Shown here piece after piece: positions 62,376 to 64,000 of a stretch of DNA of 64,000 nucleotides. A program made the translations under genes and the position numbers. Location: contig NZ_JAKGBZ010000009.1 in assembly GCF_021556475.1 (NCBI RefSeq), positions 49,504 through 113,503 on the forward strand. Direction: 5' to 3'. The stretch's first letter is position 1. Every line of letters begins with the position of its first letter. This DNA comes from Acidiphilium iwatense. GTDB lineage: Bacteria > Pseudomonadota > Alphaproteobacteria > Acetobacterales > Acetobacteraceae. The notes under the pieces are model-generated. The model searched no databases, was not told where the DNA came from, and was given only the letters and a program-made list of their open reading frames with translations.

Positions 62376-62388
62376 AGGTCAAGCGGCG

Positions 62389-62664
62389 ATGCAATATACC
62401 GAGACGGAAAAACGCAAGCTGGTGAACCGGCTGAAGCGCATCCGCGGCCAGGTCGAGGCGATGCAGGCGGCGCTGGACGAGGATGCGCGATGCACCGCAC
62501 TGTTGCAGCAGGCAACGGCGTGCCGCGGGGCGTTGGACGGGTTCATCGGCACGGTGATCGAGCACCATATCCGCCGGCATCTCGCCGATCCGAAACAGGC
62601 GGCGGCCGACCGCGCTCAGGCAGCGGAGGAACTGATCGGTGTGGTGCATTCCTATTTGACGTGA
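62389..62664 (+). CDS. CsoR/RcnR-family metal-sensing repressor
   Basis: 91-residue all-helical repressor. C35, H60 and H64 match the Cys-His-His pattern of the nickel/cobalt sensor RcnR. FrmR would have a glutamate and CsoR a cysteine at the third site; His3 of RcnR is absent. The N-terminal KRKLVNRLKRIRGQVEAMQA is typical. It probably responds to a divalent metal. Its targets may include itself and the divergent NRAMP unit. Confidence 0.88.
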   Translation: MQYTETEKRKLVNRLKRIRGQVEAMQAALDEDARCTALLQQATACRGALDGFIGTVIEHHIRRHLADPKQAAADRAQAAEELIGVVHSYLT

Positions 62665-62815
62665 TGGTGCCGCGTCTTCGCGCCGGGCAAAATCGACATT
62701 ATCCGATCGTCCTGATTTCGGTTGATCTCTTGATTGAGCGACCGACCATCTCCACCTGATTTCATTGTGGAAAGCCAGATCTGAGCCGCTTCCAGCCCAG
62801 TCTAGACCGAAGTTT

Positions 62816-63391
62816 TCATTGGTCTGAACGAGAATCCCCTGGATTTATTGGCGGATTTTTTGATCTGCTTTTGACGTCTACTGGACACGCATGGGTTCGA
62901 TCTCGAGGAGGTTGAACTCGAGGAGGTTGAAGGCCGCCGCCTGTAGTGTGGTTGGCGTGGCCAGGGTGGTGAAGGTCGCATGGGGCGCCGCGGCCAAGCC
63001 GGCGGTGCAGGGGCAGAACATGGTCGCGGGCCAAAGGCGCCAGGATCAGGCCGGTCGGGGTTGCCGGACCGAGCCAGGCGATTTCCGCGATTTCCGCTGC
63101 CGGAGTCACGGCGCCCGCGAGACCGACGCGGAACAATTCGGCCTCGACGATGGAGTCTGCTTCGTTCGCGGCGGGGGCGGAGAAACGGCCGATATAAACC
63201 GGACTTGACGTATTTACCGTCACGCCAAGTTCTTCGCGCAGCTCGCGAATGAGGGCGGTGAGCGGGTCTTCATGCGGTTCGATCTTGCCGCCCGGCTGCA
63301 TGAACGCCTGGGTGCCGCGCTTGCGCACCAGGAGGGTGAGCCCGGCCGGATCGAGCACCAGGGCTGCCGAGATTCGAATCGTCTGCGTCAC
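62816..63391 (-). CDS. Nudix hydrolase
   Basis: 191 residues. A full Nudix box, GGKIEPHEDPLTALIRELRE then ELGV, is at about residues 34-57 and coordinates Mg for cleavage of a nucleoside diphosphate-linked compound. The GTG start overlaps the upstream gene's stop (GTGA). The last ~60 residues are Pro/Arg/His-rich without family similarity, suggesting loss of the original stop. A 15-base direct repeat lies in that tail. Confidence 0.83.
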   Translation of the reverse strand: MTQTIRISAALVLDPAGLTLLVRKRGTQAFMQPGGKIEPHEDPLTALIRELREELGVTVNTSSPVYIGRFSAPAANEADSIVEAELFRVGLAGAVTPAAEIAEIAWLGPATPTGLILAPLARDHVLPLHRRLGRGAPCDLHHPGHANHTTGGGLQPPRVQPPRDRTHACPVDVKSRSKNPPINPGDSRSDQ

Positions 63392-64000
63392 TGCGCCACG
63401 CGCATGAGGCCGTAGCGGTGGAGTTTGCGGTAGAGCGTGTTGCGGCTGATGCCGAGCGCGCTTGCGGTGCCGGCGATGCGCCAGTGCTGGCGTTCCAGCT
63501 CGGCCAGGATCTGTCCGCGTTCGCCCGGATCGGCCCGATCGTCGGCATGCCCGGAGTCCGGCGGCGTGGCAGGGTTGGGGCGCGGGGCGAGGCGCGGCAG
63601 ATGGGCTGGCCCGATCCTGCCGTCCTCGGCGAAGGCGATCGCGGTGCGCAAAGCGTTGCGCAATTCGCGGATATTGCCGGGCCAGTCATGGGCGAGCAGG
63701 ATCGCCCAGGCATCCTGGTCGATCGTGATCGCCGCATCGTTGCTTTCCTCGCGGCACAATTGCTCGATCAGGGCGGCTCGGTCGGCGCGGGCGCGCAGCG
63801 GCGGCATGGTGAGTGCCACGCCGTTGAGCCGGTAGAACAGATCCATGCGGAATGCGCCGTCCGCCACCAGGGCTTCCAGGTCGCGATGCGTCGCGCTGAT
63901 CACCCGGACATCGACCGGAACCGGGGTGTTGCTGCCGAGCGGGACGATCTCCTTTTCCTCCAGCAGGCGCAGCAGCCGCGCCTGGATGGCGAGCGGCATG
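63388..64000 (-). CDS. Sigma-54-dependent activator (3' part, runs off window)
   Basis: Partial gene; the N terminus lies beyond position 64000. Visible is the end of the AAA+ domain (MPLAIQARLLRLLEEKEIVP, GAFRMDLFYRLNGVALTMPP, LAHDWPGNIRELRNALRTAI) and a C-terminal Fis-type HTH (IAGTASALGISRNTLYRKLH). The style fits AcoR-like activators. It is coupled to the Nudix gene. The effector domain and target promoter cannot be seen. Confidence 0.9.
   Translation of the reverse strand, partial: MPLAIQARLLRLLEEKEIVPLGSNTPVPVDVRVISATHRDLEALVADGAFRMDLFYRLNGVALTMPPLRARADRAALIEQLCREESNDAAITIDQDAWAILLAHDWPGNIRELRNALRTAIAFAEDGRIGPAHLPRLAPRPNPATPPDSGHADDRADPGERGQILAELERQHWRIAGTASALGISRNTLYRKLHRYGLMRVAQ

Overview
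This is a GC-rich, gene-dense stretch of bacterial chromosome. The gene content suggests an alphaproteobacterium of the Acetobacteraceae type (Acidiphilium-like): an mnmE-mnmG-rsmG-parA-parB cluster with an embedded parS site, hisZ, an intracellular PHA depolymerase, an OprB-type sugar porin and an oxidative galactose-type route. The taxonomic call is inference; no rRNA or other marker lies in the window. No tRNA, rRNA, CRISPR array or intact insertion sequence was recognised.

Layout. 0.2-5.8 kb: ppx/gppA, then holC, mrp/apbC and a thioredoxin-like DUF255 gene on the minus strand, then a [2Fe-2S] ferredoxin-like gene. 5.8-11.3 kb: mnmE, mnmG, rsmG, parA, parB, probably near the replication origin. 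11.3-13.3 kb: a GNAT gene and a cbpA-cbpM chaperone operon with two tiny downstream ORFs. 13.5-28.0 kb: accessory and envelope genes (MarR with a membrane protein, a lower-GC PEGA/membrane pair, OsmC, sulfotransferase, LysE, PhaZ, TetR/GST, a Hint-domain protein, OmpA). 28.1-38.8 kb: a VapBC-type pair, a MarR-GNAT fusion, an RND tripartite efflux operon, a TonB receptor, and a CDF exporter divergent from a MerR regulator, which together look like a metal-handling block. 38.8-46.6 kb: purA, hisZ, an MBOAT/SGNH pair and three translationally coupled Tad pilus genes. 46.9-58.1 kb: two sugar ABC transporters (three binding proteins), an SDR dehydrogenase, 2-dehydro-3-deoxygalactonokinase and KDPGal aldolase, forming an uptake and catabolic block for galactose-like sugars. 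58.1-64 kb: a frameshifted mgtC, an OprB porin, an atypical NRAMP transporter with a small membrane partner, a CsoR/RcnR-family regulator, a Nudix hydrolase and the 3' part of a sigma-54 activator.

The most notable non-gene signals are palindromes that overlap coding sequence. A 34-bp perfect palindrome centred on parS lies inside rsmG. Two CTAGTGT-ended palindromes carry the rsmG stop and the parA start. A dispersed REP-like element is read in frame at the start of a Tad gene. A two-hairpin intergenic repeat is present at two distant sites. Several likely operators are visible (TetR/GST, VapBC, MarR-GNAT, MerR/CDF, CsoR-like, sugar ABC).
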